A program made the translations under genes and the position numbers. The notes beneath the pieces are model-generated. The model saw only the letters and a list, made by a program, of their open reading frames with translations. It searched no databases and had not been told where the DNA came from. Positions 51,317 to 60,194 of a stretch of 64,000 bases of DNA are shown one piece after another (positions within the stretch are counted from its first letter, which is position 1; each line of letters starts with the position of its first letter). Origin of the DNA: Alphaproteobacteria bacterium (GTDB taxonomy: Bacteria > Pseudomonadota > Alphaproteobacteria > Caulobacterales > Caulobacteraceae); assembly GCA_018821435.1 (NCBI GenBank), contig JAHJME010000022.1, positions 124,001 through 188,000 of the forward strand, read 5' to 3'.

Positions 51317-53323
51317 TCACACGTACTTCGCGATGAAGTCGGTGGTCGTCGTCAGCACGGTCATCCAGGTCTCGTCGGACCAGTTTCGGTGGCCTTGGCC
51401 CTTGAGTTCGAGGTGTTCGCAGGATTTGCCGGCGGTCTTCAGGGCCTTGGCCATGATGCGGGACTGTTTCGGGTCGACGATGGTGTCCTCGGTTCCGTGG
51501 ATCAGCAGTACGGGGGCGGCGATCTCGTCGGCGCGACGGGCGGGGGAGGCGCGGAGCAGCAGGGCTTCGTCGGCCTTGGGGTCGCCCATGGAGGCGCGCC
51601 AGTAGGCGTAGGTGGGGGAGTCCGCTCCGTCCTCCTTGCGCGAGAAGGCCAGGCTCTCGATCAGGTCGGCGTCGCCGGCGATCGACACGATGGCCTTGTA
51701 GAGGTCCGGCCGGCGCACGGCGCCCATCAGGGCCGAATAGCCGCCGTAGCTGGCGCCGAAGATGGCCAGGCGCGCGGCGTCGGCGCGGCCCGAGGCCACG
51801 ACGTGGGCCACGGCGTCCTCGACATCCGCCTGCATCCGGTCGGCCCACTGGCGCCTGCCCAGCTCGGCGAAGGCGCGGCCATAGCCGCCCGAGCCCCGGA
51901 AGTTCGGTTGCAGCACCAGCCAGCCCCGCGCCGCCAGCGCCTGAACCGTGATGTCGTAGTCGAGGTAGTTGCGGATCTCCGGCCCGCCGTGCGGCATCAC
52001 CACCATCGGCAGGGGCCTGGCCCCGGCGTTGATCGGGGTGGTCAGGTAGGCGGTGATCTCGGCGCCGTCGCGCGTCTTGACCTTTAGGGCCTGGGTCTGG
52101 GCCAGGCGCTCGGGCGTGAGCCAGGGCTTGCAGTGGCCGACATACTCCAGGCTGCGCGTCTGGCGGTCGTAGAGCTGGAAGGCGCCCGGCTCCTGCGGCC
52201 CGGTGGCGCGCAGCAGCATGCGACGGTGCGAGACGTCGATGTCGTAGAGCTCGACATTGCAGCTGTTCTTCAGCGCCGCGTTCACCGCGCGGAAGTGCGG
52301 GCCCAGCGTGGGATCGGCGAACTGGTAGTTCAGCCGGTCGTCCCAATAGGCGCTGCCGACCAGCTTCAGGTTCTCGTCGACGAAGGCGGTCTCGAAATCG
52401 CGGTCGGGACGCTGGGCGACGATGTCCCCGAACTTCAGGCTGGCCAGGTCGAAGGTGCGGATGACGCTGGTGTCCCGGTCCTCGGCCCGCTGGCAGACCA
52501 GGAAGACCCCCGCGTCGGGGGTCGGGCCCACCACGTCGAAGTCGGACAGCTTCTTGCCCTCGTTGAACCGCGACTTGCGGATCAGCTTCCAGGTCTTCTC
52601 GCCGGGCGCGCGGCCATAGACCCAGCCCACGGTGCCGCGTGCGTTGCTATCCATCCGCAGCATCGGCACGCCGCCCTGGGTGAGCCAGAAGTCGGTGGCC
52701 GCCACGCCCTGTTCCATCAGCTCGGCGGCGCCGGTGTAGACGTCGACCTTGAACAGGCCGTAGGCGCCGCGGCCGTCGTTCCAGGCCTGCATCAGCACCC
52801 GGCGCGGGTCATCCTTCAGGTAATCGACCACTCGCGAGGCGTCGAAGCCGCGCCGCAGCACCGAGCGGGAGCCGGTGAACATCACCACCGGGTCCTGGCC
52901 CTTGAGGTCCACCGAGACCACCCGCTTCACCGGCACGGGCACGAAGGCGTCGTAGAACCACAGGCCGTAGGGCTGGCCCTTTTCGTCCTTCTCAAAGGTG
53001 ATCCAGATCAGCAGGCGCTCGTTGTTGGCCCACTCGACGTGGCTGACCGACTGCTCGCCGATCAGGGCGACGGCGGGCTGGGCGGACAGGTCGGCCATGC
53101 GCGAGAGGGTGACGAAGGCGCTCTTCTTCCCGTCCTTCACCCCGGTGCGCAGGATCGCCAGCTGCTCGCCGTCGGGCGAGATGGCCGCGTCATGGACCTG
53201 GGGCTCGCGCAGCAACTCCTCGAGCGTCGGCGGCGTCGGCGCGGAACCTTGGGCGTGCGCCAGCGCCGGCGCGGCCAGAGGCGACGCGGCCCCGGCCGCC
53301 AGCATCGCGCGACGCGTCAGCAT
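51317..53323 (-). CDS. exported S9-family prolyl oligopeptidase
   Basis: A 668-residue serine peptidase with a signal peptide (MLTRRAMLAAGAASPLAAPA; the TRRAM pair could be Tat). N-terminal beta-propeller (about 40-400) with repeated strand units such as HDAAISPDGEQLAILRTGV; C-terminal hydrolase domain with nucleophile Ser in IFGASYGGYSALMGAVRRPD (near 540), Asp in LIHGTEDTIVDPKQSRIMAK and His in LELKGQGHRNWSDE. It is probably a periplasmic dipeptidyl- or oligopeptidase taking small peptides. It stands alone between repeats and the hydroxyacid dehydrogenase gene. Confidence 0.93.
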   Translation of the reverse strand: MLTRRAMLAAGAASPLAAPALAHAQGSAPTPPTLEELLREPQVHDAAISPDGEQLAILRTGVKDGKKSAFVTLSRMADLSAQPAVALIGEQSVSHVEWANNERLLIWITFEKDEKGQPYGLWFYDAFVPVPVKRVVSVDLKGQDPVVMFTGSRSVLRRGFDASRVVDYLKDDPRRVLMQAWNDGRGAYGLFKVDVYTGAAELMEQGVAATDFWLTQGGVPMLRMDSNARGTVGWVYGRAPGEKTWKLIRKSRFNEGKKLSDFDVVGPTPDAGVFLVCQRAEDRDTSVIRTFDLASLKFGDIVAQRPDRDFETAFVDENLKLVGSAYWDDRLNYQFADPTLGPHFRAVNAALKNSCNVELYDIDVSHRRMLLRATGPQEPGAFQLYDRQTRSLEYVGHCKPWLTPERLAQTQALKVKTRDGAEITAYLTTPINAGARPLPMVVMPHGGPEIRNYLDYDITVQALAARGWLVLQPNFRGSGGYGRAFAELGRRQWADRMQADVEDAVAHVVASGRADAARLAIFGASYGGYSALMGAVRRPDLYKAIVSIAGDADLIESLAFSRKEDGADSPTYAYWRASMGDPKADEALLLRASPARRADEIAAPVLLIHGTEDTIVDPKQSRIMAKALKTAGKSCEHLELKGQGHRNWSDETWMTVLTTTTDFIAKYV

Positions 53324-53414
53324 GGTCCGAAAGGGGTCTCCGACCGCAAGATGGCCCGATGGTTGGGCGCGCGGCCGGGCGTCGTCAATGGCGGGGGCAG
53401 CGGGACCGCCGCCC

Positions 53415-54401
53415 TCAGAGCATCTGGGGCAGGACGCGGTCGGGCGGGCGGTGGCCGTCCATCCAGGTCTTGATGTTGATGATCACCTTCTCGCCCATGT
53501 CGACGCGGGCCTCGACAGTGGCCGAGGCCATGTGGGGCAGCAGGACCACATTGGGCATCTTGAGCAGCTTCGGATTGATCCGCGGCTCGTGCTCGAAGAC
53601 GTCGAGGCCGGCGCCGGAGATCTTGCCGTCGGCCAGCAGCTCGGTCAGCGCCTGTTCGTCGATGATGCTGCCGCGCGCGGTGTTGATCACGATGGCGTGC
53701 GGCTGCAGCAGCTTCAGCCGGCGCGCCGACAGCAGGTGGAAGGTGGCGGGCGTGGCGGGCGTGTGGATCGAGACGATGTCCACGCGGGCCAGCATCTGGT
53801 CCAGGCTGTCCCAGTAGGTGGCTTCCAGCTCGTCCGAGACCCGGGAACTGACCGGCTTGCGGTTGTGGTAGTGGATTTGCAGGCCGAAGGCCTTGGCGCG
53901 GCGGGCGACGGCGGCGCCGATCCGGCCCATGCCGATGATCCCCAGGCGCTTGCCGGTGATGCGACGGCCCAGCATCCAGGTGGGCGCCCAGCCGGTGAAC
54001 TCGCCCGCCTGAACGGCGGCCGCGCCCTCCACCATTCGGCGCAGGGTGGCCATCATCAGGGCCAGGGTCAGGTCGGCGGTGTCCTCGGTCAGCACGCCGG
54101 GCGTGTTGGTGACGACGATGCCCCGGGCGTTGGCGGCGGCCACGTCGATGTGGTCGACCCCCGCGCCGAAGTTGGCGATCAGCTTCAGCCGCTCGCCCGC
54201 CTTCTCGATCAGGCCGGCGTCGATCTTGTCGGTGATCGTTGAGGCCAGCACATCGCACTGGCCGACGGCCTCGATGAGCGCCTTGCGGCCCATGGGTTCG
54301 TCCGACACGTTGAGTTCGGTGTCGAACAGTTCGCGCATCCGGGTCTCGACCGAGTCCGGCAGTTTGCGCGTGACGATGACTTTCGGCTTGCGGGCGGCCA
54401 T
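53415..54401 (-). CDS. D-2-hydroxyacid dehydrogenase (glyoxylate/hydroxypyruvate reductase type)
   Basis: A 328-residue NAD(P)-dependent D-2-hydroxyacid dehydrogenase. Substrate domain with KLIANFGAGVDHIDVAAANA; nucleotide fold LGIIGMGRIGAAVARRAKAF; catalytic Arg in VINTARGSIIDEQALTELLA, Glu in GAGLDVFEHEPRINPKLL, His in VVLLPHMASATVEARVDM. HNRKPVS after the second strand suggests NADPH. It probably reduces glyoxylate or hydroxypyruvate, though the exact substrate is open. It is a single gene, divergent from the SH3-like protein gene. Confidence 0.92.
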   Translation of the reverse strand: MAARKPKVIVTRKLPDSVETRMRELFDTELNVSDEPMGRKALIEAVGQCDVLASTITDKIDAGLIEKAGERLKLIANFGAGVDHIDVAAANARGIVVTNTPGVLTEDTADLTLALMMATLRRMVEGAAAVQAGEFTGWAPTWMLGRRITGKRLGIIGMGRIGAAVARRAKAFGLQIHYHNRKPVSSRVSDELEATYWDSLDQMLARVDIVSIHTPATPATFHLLSARRLKLLQPHAIVINTARGSIIDEQALTELLADGKISGAGLDVFEHEPRINPKLLKMPNVVLLPHMASATVEARVDMGEKVIINIKTWMDGHRPPDRVLPQML

Positions 54402-54532
54402 GTGCCTACGGGAAAAAGGGTGCGTTTCCTGCGCCGCTCGGGGCGCGCGATTTGTCGACCCTTAGCAAAGGGACCCGGCACGGCCAAGGCAAGGCCGCTC
54501 TTAGGGGGCAAGGATTGGCTTAGGGGCGCGGA

Positions 54533-55057
54533 TTGAGCTTCAGATCACGGCAAAAATGGGCGCGAGCCTCGGCGGCGCTCGGATTGGCGGTCTCGATCGG
54601 CTGGGCGGGCGTCGCCCAGGCCGCCGACCGTCCGACGCCGTCCGGCTTTCCTGTGCCGCGCTATGTCACGCTGAAGTTCGGCAAGGTGAACGCCCGCTCC
54701 GGCCCCGGCGACGATCATCGCCTGCTGTGGGTGTACGGTACGCGCGGCCTGCCGGTGCAGGTGGTGGCCGAGACGGCGGAATGGCGCCGCGTCTGCGATC
54801 CCGAGGGTGGAATCGCCTGGGTGCACAAGCGCGTCACCGACGGCCGCCGCGCCGTGCTCAACACGCAAAACCGGCCCATGCCGCTGCTGCACAAGCCGAA
54901 AACCGGGGCGGAACCGGCCGCTTTCCTCAACGTTCGCGCCATGGCCTCCCTCGTCCGCTGCGAGAAGGGTTGGTGCAAGGTGAAGACCGACGGCGCGTCC
55001 GGATGGGTGCGCGAAGGGACCCTGTGGGGCACGGCGGAAGCCCTGCAATGTCGTTGA
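54533..55057 (+). CDS. exported SH3-like domain protein
   Basis: A 174-residue protein with a signal peptide (ASAALGLAVSIGWAGVAQAA). The mature part holds two bacterial SH3-like units: VTLKFGKVNARSGPGDDHRL to GIAWVHKRVTDGRRAVL, and FLNVRAMASLVRCEKGWCKV to ASGWVREGTLWG. Cys residues (RVCDPEG, LVRCEKGWC) may form disulphides. The fold is common in periplasmic peptidoglycan-associated proteins. The start is TTG at 54533 with AGGGG six bases before; no ATG fits. It is 54 bases from fabA in the same direction. Confidence 0.87.
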   Translation: MSFRSRQKWARASAALGLAVSIGWAGVAQAADRPTPSGFPVPRYVTLKFGKVNARSGPGDDHRLLWVYGTRGLPVQVVAETAEWRRVCDPEGGIAWVHKRVTDGRRAVLNTQNRPMPLLHKPKTGAEPAAFLNVRAMASLVRCEKGWCKVKTDGASGWVREGTLWGTAEALQCR

Positions 55058-55111
55058 GGGCCTGGGCGGGGCTGTGCTAGGCCCTCGGGCCGCATCGGAT
55101 CGGAAATTTCA

Positions 55112-55627
55112 ATGAGCGCCGTCAAGGCCAAGGATCACTACAGCTTCGAAGAGCTCATGGCTTGCGCCCGGGGCGAGATGTTCGGGGCGGGCAACGCCCA
55201 GCTCCCCGCGCCGCCGATGCTGCTGTTCGACCGGATCATCAAGATCACGGACGAGGGCGGCGAGCACGGCAAGGGCTATATCGAGGCCGAGTTCGACATC
55301 AACCCGAAGCTCTGGTTCTTCGATTGCCACTTCATCGGCGACCCGGTGATGCCCGGCAGCCTGGGCCTGGACGCCCTGTGGCAGCTGGTCGGCTTTTACC
55401 TGGGGTGGATCGGCGGCAAGGGCCGCGGCCGCGCCCTGGGCTGCGGCGAGGTGAAGTTCGCCGGGGAAGTCACGCCGGACATCAAGAAGGTCACCTACAA
55501 GATCGAGATGAAGCGGGTGATCAACCGCCGTCTTGTCATGGGAATCGGCGACGGGGTTCTCGAAGCCGATGGAAAGCCCATCTATACGGCGGCGGACCTT
55601 CGGGTCGGCCTCTACCAGCGCCCCTAG
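55112..55627 (+). CDS. fabA: beta-hydroxydecanoyl-ACP dehydratase/isomerase FabA
   Basis: A 171-residue hot-dog-fold enzyme that dehydrates 3-hydroxydecanoyl-ACP and isomerises the double bond, opening anaerobic unsaturated fatty-acid synthesis. Catalytic His in [16 protein letters not shown] (near 71) and Asp in [17 protein letters not shown] (near 85). It is directly followed by fabB, its functional partner, with 20 bases between; fabI follows in the same direction. Confidence 0.96.
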   Translation: MSAVKAKDHYSFEELMACARGEMFGAGNAQLPAPPMLLFDRIIKITDEGGEHGKGYIEAEFDINPKLWFFDCHFIGDPVMPGSLGLDALWQLVGFYLGWIGGKGRGRALGCGEVKFAGEVTPDIKKVTYKIEMKRVINRRLVMGIGDGVLEADGKPIYTAADLRVGLYQRP

Positions 55628-55647
55628 CCGCTTTTCAGGAACGCACC

Positions 55648-56859
55648 ATGCGCCGCGTCGTCATCACAGGGATGGGCATCGTTTCCGCGATCGGAAACAA
55701 CGCCAACGAAGTGCTGGCTTCGCTGCGCGAGGCGAAGTCCGGCATCAGCGCCGCGCCGGAGTACGCCGAGCTGGGCTTCCGCTCGCAGGTTCAGGCCAAG
55801 CCCGACATCGACTGGGAATCCATGGTCGACCGCCGGGCGGCGCGCTTCCTGGCCCAGGGCACGGCCTATGGCCACATCGCCATGGAACAGGCGATCGCGG
55901 ACTCGGGCCTGGAAGAGAACGAGGTTTCCAACGAGCGCACCGGCCTGATCGTCGGCGCGGGCGGCCCGTCCACCAAGGTGATCGTCGAGGCCGCGGCCAC
56001 GGCGCGCGAGCGCGGCCCCAAGCGGGTCGGTCCGTTCGCGGTGCCCAAGGCGATGAGTTCGGGCGCCTCGGCCACCCTGGCCACCTGGTTCAAGATCCGC
56101 GGCCTGAACTTCTCGATCAGCTCGGCCTGCGCCACCTCGGCCCACTGCATCGGCGTCGGCTACGAGCAGATCCTGATGGGCAAGCAGGACGTGGTGTTCG
56201 CGGGCGGCGTCGAGGAGCTGGACTGGACGCTGAGCGTCATGTTCGACGCCATGGGCGCCATGAGCTCGAACTTCAACGCGACGCCGGCCGTGGCCAGCCG
56301 CGCCTATGACCGCGACCGCGACGGCTTCGTGATCGCCGGCGGCGCCGGCATCGTGGTGCTGGAGGCGTACGAGCACGCCAAGGCGCGCGGAGCCAAGATC
56401 TACGGCGAGATCATCGGCTACGGCGCCAATTCCGACGGCTACGACATGGTCGCCCCCTCGGGCGAGGGCGCGGCGCGCTGCATGAAGATCGCCATGTCCA
56501 CCATTGGCGGCCGGGCCATCGACTATCTCAACCCGCACGGCACCTCGACGCCGGTGGGCGATATCAAGGAGATGGAGGCCGTCCGCGCCGTGTTCGGCGA
56601 CAAGGCCCCGCTGATCTCCTCGACCAAGAGCCTGACCGGGCACAGCCTGGGCGCGGCCGGGGCGCAGGAGGCGATCTATTCGCTGCTGATGCTGAACAAC
56701 GGCTTCGCCGCCGAAAGCGCCCACATCGAGAACCTGGACCCCGCGTTCGCCGACCTGCCCATCGTGCGCAAGCGCGAGGACCGGACCCTGGACGTGGTGA
56801 TGAGCAACAGCTTCGGCTTCGGTGGCACGAACGGCTGCCTGGTGATGTCGCGGGTCTGA
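55648..56859 (+). CDS. fabB: 3-oxoacyl-ACP synthase I FabB
   Basis: A 403-residue condensing enzyme that elongates the cis-unsaturated acyl chains made by FabA. Thiolase fold: [20 protein letters not shown]; catalytic Cys in [20 protein letters not shown] (near 162); His in [19 protein letters not shown]; second His in [31 protein letters not shown] at the end. The ATG at 55648 begins the conserved RRVVITGMG; the longer open frame runs through fabA. The pairing fabA-fabB is diagnostic. Confidence 0.96.
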   Translation: MRRVVITGMGIVSAIGNNANEVLASLREAKSGISAAPEYAELGFRSQVQAKPDIDWESMVDRRAARFLAQGTAYGHIAMEQAIADSGLEENEVSNERTGLIVGAGGPSTKVIVEAAATARERGPKRVGPFAVPKAMSSGASATLATWFKIRGLNFSISSACATSAHCIGVGYEQILMGKQDVVFAGGVEELDWTLSVMFDAMGAMSSNFNATPAVASRAYDRDRDGFVIAGGAGIVVLEAYEHAKARGAKIYGEIIGYGANSDGYDMVAPSGEGAARCMKIAMSTIGGRAIDYLNPHGTSTPVGDIKEMEAVRAVFGDKAPLISSTKSLTGHSLGAAGAQEAIYSLLMLNNGFAAESAHIENLDPAFADLPIVRKREDRTLDVVMSNSFGFGGTNGCLVMSRV

Positions 56860-56864
56860 CGGCG

Positions 56865-57050
56865 GTGGCCGACCTGCCGCGCCCGCCGCAGGAACCCGAC
56901 CCGCAGGAATGCTGCCAGCGCGGCTGCGACCCCTGCATCCTCGACTACTACGACCGCGCCATGGAGCGCTGGGAGACGCGCGTGCGGGCGCTTGGGCATG
57001 ACCCGGCCGAGGTGCTGGCGGCGCACCGGGGGATGACACCCGGCGGCTGA
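56865..57050 (+). CDS. small Cys-rich oxidoreductase-like-domain protein
   Basis: A 61-residue protein starting at GTG. It matches the 'oxidoreductase-like' N-terminal motif family: Pro-rich start (LPRPPQEPDPQE), the cysteine cluster CCQRGCDPCILDYYDRAMER (spacing C-C-x3-C-x2-C), then an acidic helix. The cysteines could bind a metal or take part in redox. It lies five bases after fabB and 39 before fabI, inside the fatty-acid gene run. The function is not known to me. Confidence 0.75.
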   Translation: MADLPRPPQEPDPQECCQRGCDPCILDYYDRAMERWETRVRALGHDPAEVLAAHRGMTPGG

Positions 57051-57089
57051 TCGGCCACAACCCGCCCAACGACGGATGGGAGAGACCAC

Positions 57090-57911
57090 GTGGCCGACGA
57101 ATACCAGATGCCGACCGGGACGCTCATGAAGGGCAAGCGGGGGGTCATCACCGGGGTCGCCAACCACCAGTCCATCGCCTGGGGCATCGCCAGCCAGCTG
57201 GCCGCCCAGGGCGCCGAACTGGCCTTCATGCACCTGCCCGGCATGGAGCGGCGGGTGACGCCGTTGGCCGAGAGCGTGGGCGCCAAGCTGATCGTGGCCG
57301 CCGACGTCACCGACGACGCCTCGATGGACGACGCCTTTGGCCAGGTGAAGAGCACGTTCGGGGAGATCGACTTCTTCCTCCACGCCATCGCGTTCGCCAA
57401 CAAGGACGAGCTGAAGGGCTCGTTCGTGGACAACACCACCCGCGAGGGCTTCCTGCGGGCGATGAACATCTCGGCGTTCAGTTTCGTGGACTGCGCCCGG
57501 CGCGCGGCCGAGCTGATGCCCGAGACCGGCGGCTCGATCGTGACGCTCACCTACATGGGCTCGGAGCGGGCGATCCCGAACTACAACACCATGGGCGTGG
57601 CCAAGGCGGCGCTGGAGGCGGCGACCCGCTATGCGGCGCGCGACCTGGGGCCGAAGGGCATCCGGGTGAACGCCCTGTCGCCCGGGGCGATGAAGACCCT
57701 GTCGCTGGCCGGGATCTCCGGTGGGCGCGGCATGCTGGCCAAGGGCCGTTCGCTGTCGGCGATGAAGGAAGACACCTCGATGGAGGGCGTGGCCGGGGCC
57801 GCGCTGTGGCTGCTGTCCGACCTGGGCAAGTCCACGACCGGCGAACTGATCCACGTCGACGCCGGCTTCCACATCATGGGCTTCAGCGACGACGAGGGCG
57901 GCGAGGGGTAG
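57090..57911 (+). CDS. fabI: enoyl-ACP reductase FabI
   Basis: A 273-residue NADH-dependent enoyl-ACP reductase of the SDR superfamily, the last step of each fatty-acid elongation round. GVITGVANHQSIAWGIASQL is the FabI form of the cofactor loop; HAIAFANKDELKGSF; active-site Tyr and Lys in NYNTMGVAKAALEAATRYAA (Y-x6-K); IRVNALSPGAMKTLSLAGIS; and LSDLGKSTTGELIHVDAGFH. The start is GTG at 57090. The fabA-fabB-fabI order fits one operon. It is the usual triclosan target. Confidence 0.94.
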   Translation: MADEYQMPTGTLMKGKRGVITGVANHQSIAWGIASQLAAQGAELAFMHLPGMERRVTPLAESVGAKLIVAADVTDDASMDDAFGQVKSTFGEIDFFLHAIAFANKDELKGSFVDNTTREGFLRAMNISAFSFVDCARRAAELMPETGGSIVTLTYMGSERAIPNYNTMGVAKAALEAATRYAARDLGPKGIRVNALSPGAMKTLSLAGISGGRGMLAKGRSLSAMKEDTSMEGVAGAALWLLSDLGKSTTGELIHVDAGFHIMGFSDDEGGEG

Positions 57912-57925
57912 GGCGACCTGCTCAC

Positions 57926-57955
57926 TACTCATCCCCGCATGCGCGGGGATGAGTA
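57926..57955. terminator. 13-bp perfect hairpin, family B single copy
   Basis: TACTCATCCCCGC pairs with GCGGGGATGAGTA around ATGC. It lies between the convergent fabI and tetR stops and may act as a two-way terminator. The same sequence forms the outer part of the 33-bp arms at 23649-23776. Confidence 0.6.
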
Positions 57956-57956
57956 A

Positions 57957-58565
57957 TTACGGCGCGTAGGCGCGCATGAACCGCGCGGTGGCTTCCTTGG
58001 CGACGCGGTCGATCTCGGCGTCGTCCAGGTGGATCGGGATGCCCAGTAGGTTGGGGGTCTGGTAGCGGCCGAGCACCATGCCGGCGAAGAACTCGGCGGC
58101 CTCCAGCGGGTCGGGGGCGTCGAGGCGGCCGGCGGCGTTTTCCAGGCTGAGGAAATCGGCCAGGTGCTGGCGGCTGGCCTTGGGGCCGGCCTCGTAGATC
58201 GCGCGGGCGACGTCCGGCAGTTCCGGGGCGGACAGCATCGCCATCCGATAGACCGCCATCCCCCGCGTGTTCAGCACCGCGTGCATCAGCAGGCGGGCAT
58301 AGGCGGCCAGCGCCTCTTCCGGCCGGTCGACGGCGCCGGGGGCGGCCAGCACGGCGCTGACCTCGTGGGCGCGGCGCTCGGACATGGCGCGGGCCAGTTC
58401 GGCCTTGGAGCCGTAGTGGTTGTAGATCGTCTGTTTCGAGACGCCGGCGCGGCGGGCGATCTCGTCCATGGAGGCGCCGAGGCCGCGCTCGGCCATCACC
58501 TCGATGGCGGCGTCCAGGATCGCCTCGTTCTTGGAGACGTCGATCTGGCCGGCGAGACGCGCCAT
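57957..58565 (-). CDS. TetR-family regulator of the adjacent efflux operon
   Basis: A 202-residue TetR regulator. N-terminal DNA-binding region ILDAAIEVMAERGLGASMDE with IARRAGVSKQTIYNHYGSKA; C-terminal ligand domain (about 65-202), helical. The start at 58565 overlaps the emrB stop by one base, so it is the last gene of emrA-emrB-tetR and would be made with the pump it controls. Two copies of a 16-bp palindrome upstream of emrA are its likely operators. Confidence 0.9.
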   Translation of the reverse strand: MARLAGQIDVSKNEAILDAAIEVMAERGLGASMDEIARRAGVSKQTIYNHYGSKAELARAMSERRAHEVSAVLAAPGAVDRPEEALAAYARLLMHAVLNTRGMAVYRMAMLSAPELPDVARAIYEAGPKASRQHLADFLSLENAAGRLDAPDPLEAAEFFAGMVLGRYQTPNLLGIPIHLDDAEIDRVAKEATARFMRAYAP

Positions 58566-60190
58566 CAGTGACCTCCGCCTTGGGGCGGGCCGGGCATGGC
58601 CTTCCCCGGCCGGGCGAAGAACGCCAGGGCGACCGCGATCCAGCAGCCCAGGGCCAGCACGGCGAAGGCGTCGCCGAAGCTGAGCACGGCGGCCTGGCGG
58701 TGGATCATCATGCTCATGGCCTTGCGCGCCGTGCCCTCGGGGTCGGCCAGGCCGCCCTCGGTCATCATGGCGGTCAGGCCGTCCATCATGCCCACGCTGG
58801 ACGCGTTGGCCTGGCTGGCGGCGCTGGCCAGGTCCATGTAGTGGACCGCGCCCTGGTGGCTGAGGATGGTCGAGAGCACGGCCAGGCCGATGGCGCCGGC
58901 CACGTTGCGGATCAGGTTTATGAGCCCGGACGCGTCCTTCATCATCGTCACCGGCAGCGAGGCGACGCTCATCTGTTGGGCGGCGATCATGGCGATCATG
59001 GTGCCGAGGCCCCGGCCCACCTGCAGCAGGAAGAACTCGTCGAAGCCCCACTGGTCGGTGACGCGCGACCCGAGCTGAATGGACCAGGCGGCCAGGGCGA
59101 AGCCGCCGATCATGGCGATCCGGGCGTCGACCATGCGGACGAAGCGGCCGGCGATGGGCGCCGAGAGGAACATGGTCAGGCCCGACACCAGCATGGTGTT
59201 GCCCACCTCGGCCGAGGAGAAGCCGCGCACCTGGCCTAAGAAGATCGGCATCAGGAACGTGCCGCCAAACAGACTGACCCCGGTGACGAAGGTCATGACG
59301 ATGCCGAGGGTGAAGTTGCGGTCGCGGAACGGCGCCAGGGATACGATCGGCTGCCAGTAGGTGAGCTGGCGCCAGATGAAGGCGACCCCGGCCAGGACGG
59401 CGGTGACCCCCAGCCAGAGGATGACGCTGTCGTCGAACCAGCCGTCGCCGTTCCCCTCTTCCAGCACGTACTGCATGGACAGCAGGAAGACGGACATCAG
59501 GCCCAGGCCCCACCAGTCGATGCCCTTGGACAGGCTGGGGTCGCCCTTGTCGAAGTTGGCGTAGCGGCCGACCAGGAAGATCACCAGCACCCCCACGGGG
59601 ATGTTGATGAAGAACAGCCAGCGCCAGCTGAGCAGGTCGGTCAGGTGGCCGCCCAGCGTCGGGCCGATGGTGGACGACAGGGTGACGATCAGGCCGACGA
59701 TGACGTTGGCGGTCAGCCGCTTCTCGGGCGGGAACACGGTCATGGCGGTGGCGAAGACCGGCGGGATCATCGCCCCGGCGAACAGGCCCTGCAGCGCCCG
59801 GAACACGATCATCATCGCCACCGACGACGACAGGCCCACCGCCACCGAGGTGACGATGAAGCCGATGACGGCGATCACGTAGAACGACCGCGTGCCCCAC
59901 ATCTTGGTCAGGTAGGCCGTGAGCGGCATGATCACGACCTCGGCCAGCAGGTAGATCGTCTGCACCCAGCTGATCTCGTCGGCGGTGGCGCCGATGCCGG
60001 ACTGGATCTGCACCAGCGAGCTGGCGACGATCTGGATGTCGAGCATGGCCATGAACTGGCCGATGACCATGCCGCCGAAGCCCAGGAAGACCTTGGTCCA
60101 GTTCACCTCGGCGCCGTCGGCGCCCAGCACGACCGGGACGTCGGGCCGCTTGGTGGGCTTGCCGCCCGGCTGGAGGACCGCGTCGGTCAT
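58565..60190 (-). CDS. emrB: DHA2-family MFS multidrug efflux transporter EmrB
   Basis: A 541-residue, 14-helix major-facilitator pump (DHA2 family) that exports drugs by proton antiport with an EmrA-type adaptor. Signatures are MAMLDIQIVASSLVQIQ, helix 2-3 loop YLTKMWGTRSFYVIAVIGFI, VFRALQGLFAGAMIPPVFAT, and LSSTIGPTLGGHLTDLLSWR followed by WLFFINIPVG, the classical DHA2 motif C region. It is four bases after emrA. The substrate is unknown. Confidence 0.93.
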   Translation of the reverse strand: MTDAVLQPGGKPTKRPDVPVVLGADGAEVNWTKVFLGFGGMVIGQFMAMLDIQIVASSLVQIQSGIGATADEISWVQTIYLLAEVVIMPLTAYLTKMWGTRSFYVIAVIGFIVTSVAVGLSSSVAMMIVFRALQGLFAGAMIPPVFATAMTVFPPEKRLTANVIVGLIVTLSSTIGPTLGGHLTDLLSWRWLFFINIPVGVLVIFLVGRYANFDKGDPSLSKGIDWWGLGLMSVFLLSMQYVLEEGNGDGWFDDSVILWLGVTAVLAGVAFIWRQLTYWQPIVSLAPFRDRNFTLGIVMTFVTGVSLFGGTFLMPIFLGQVRGFSSAEVGNTMLVSGLTMFLSAPIAGRFVRMVDARIAMIGGFALAAWSIQLGSRVTDQWGFDEFFLLQVGRGLGTMIAMIAAQQMSVASLPVTMMKDASGLINLIRNVAGAIGLAVLSTILSHQGAVHYMDLASAASQANASSVGMMDGLTAMMTEGGLADPEGTARKAMSMMIHRQAAVLSFGDAFAVLALGCWIAVALAFFARPGKAMPGPPQGGGH

Positions 60191-60194
60191 CGGA

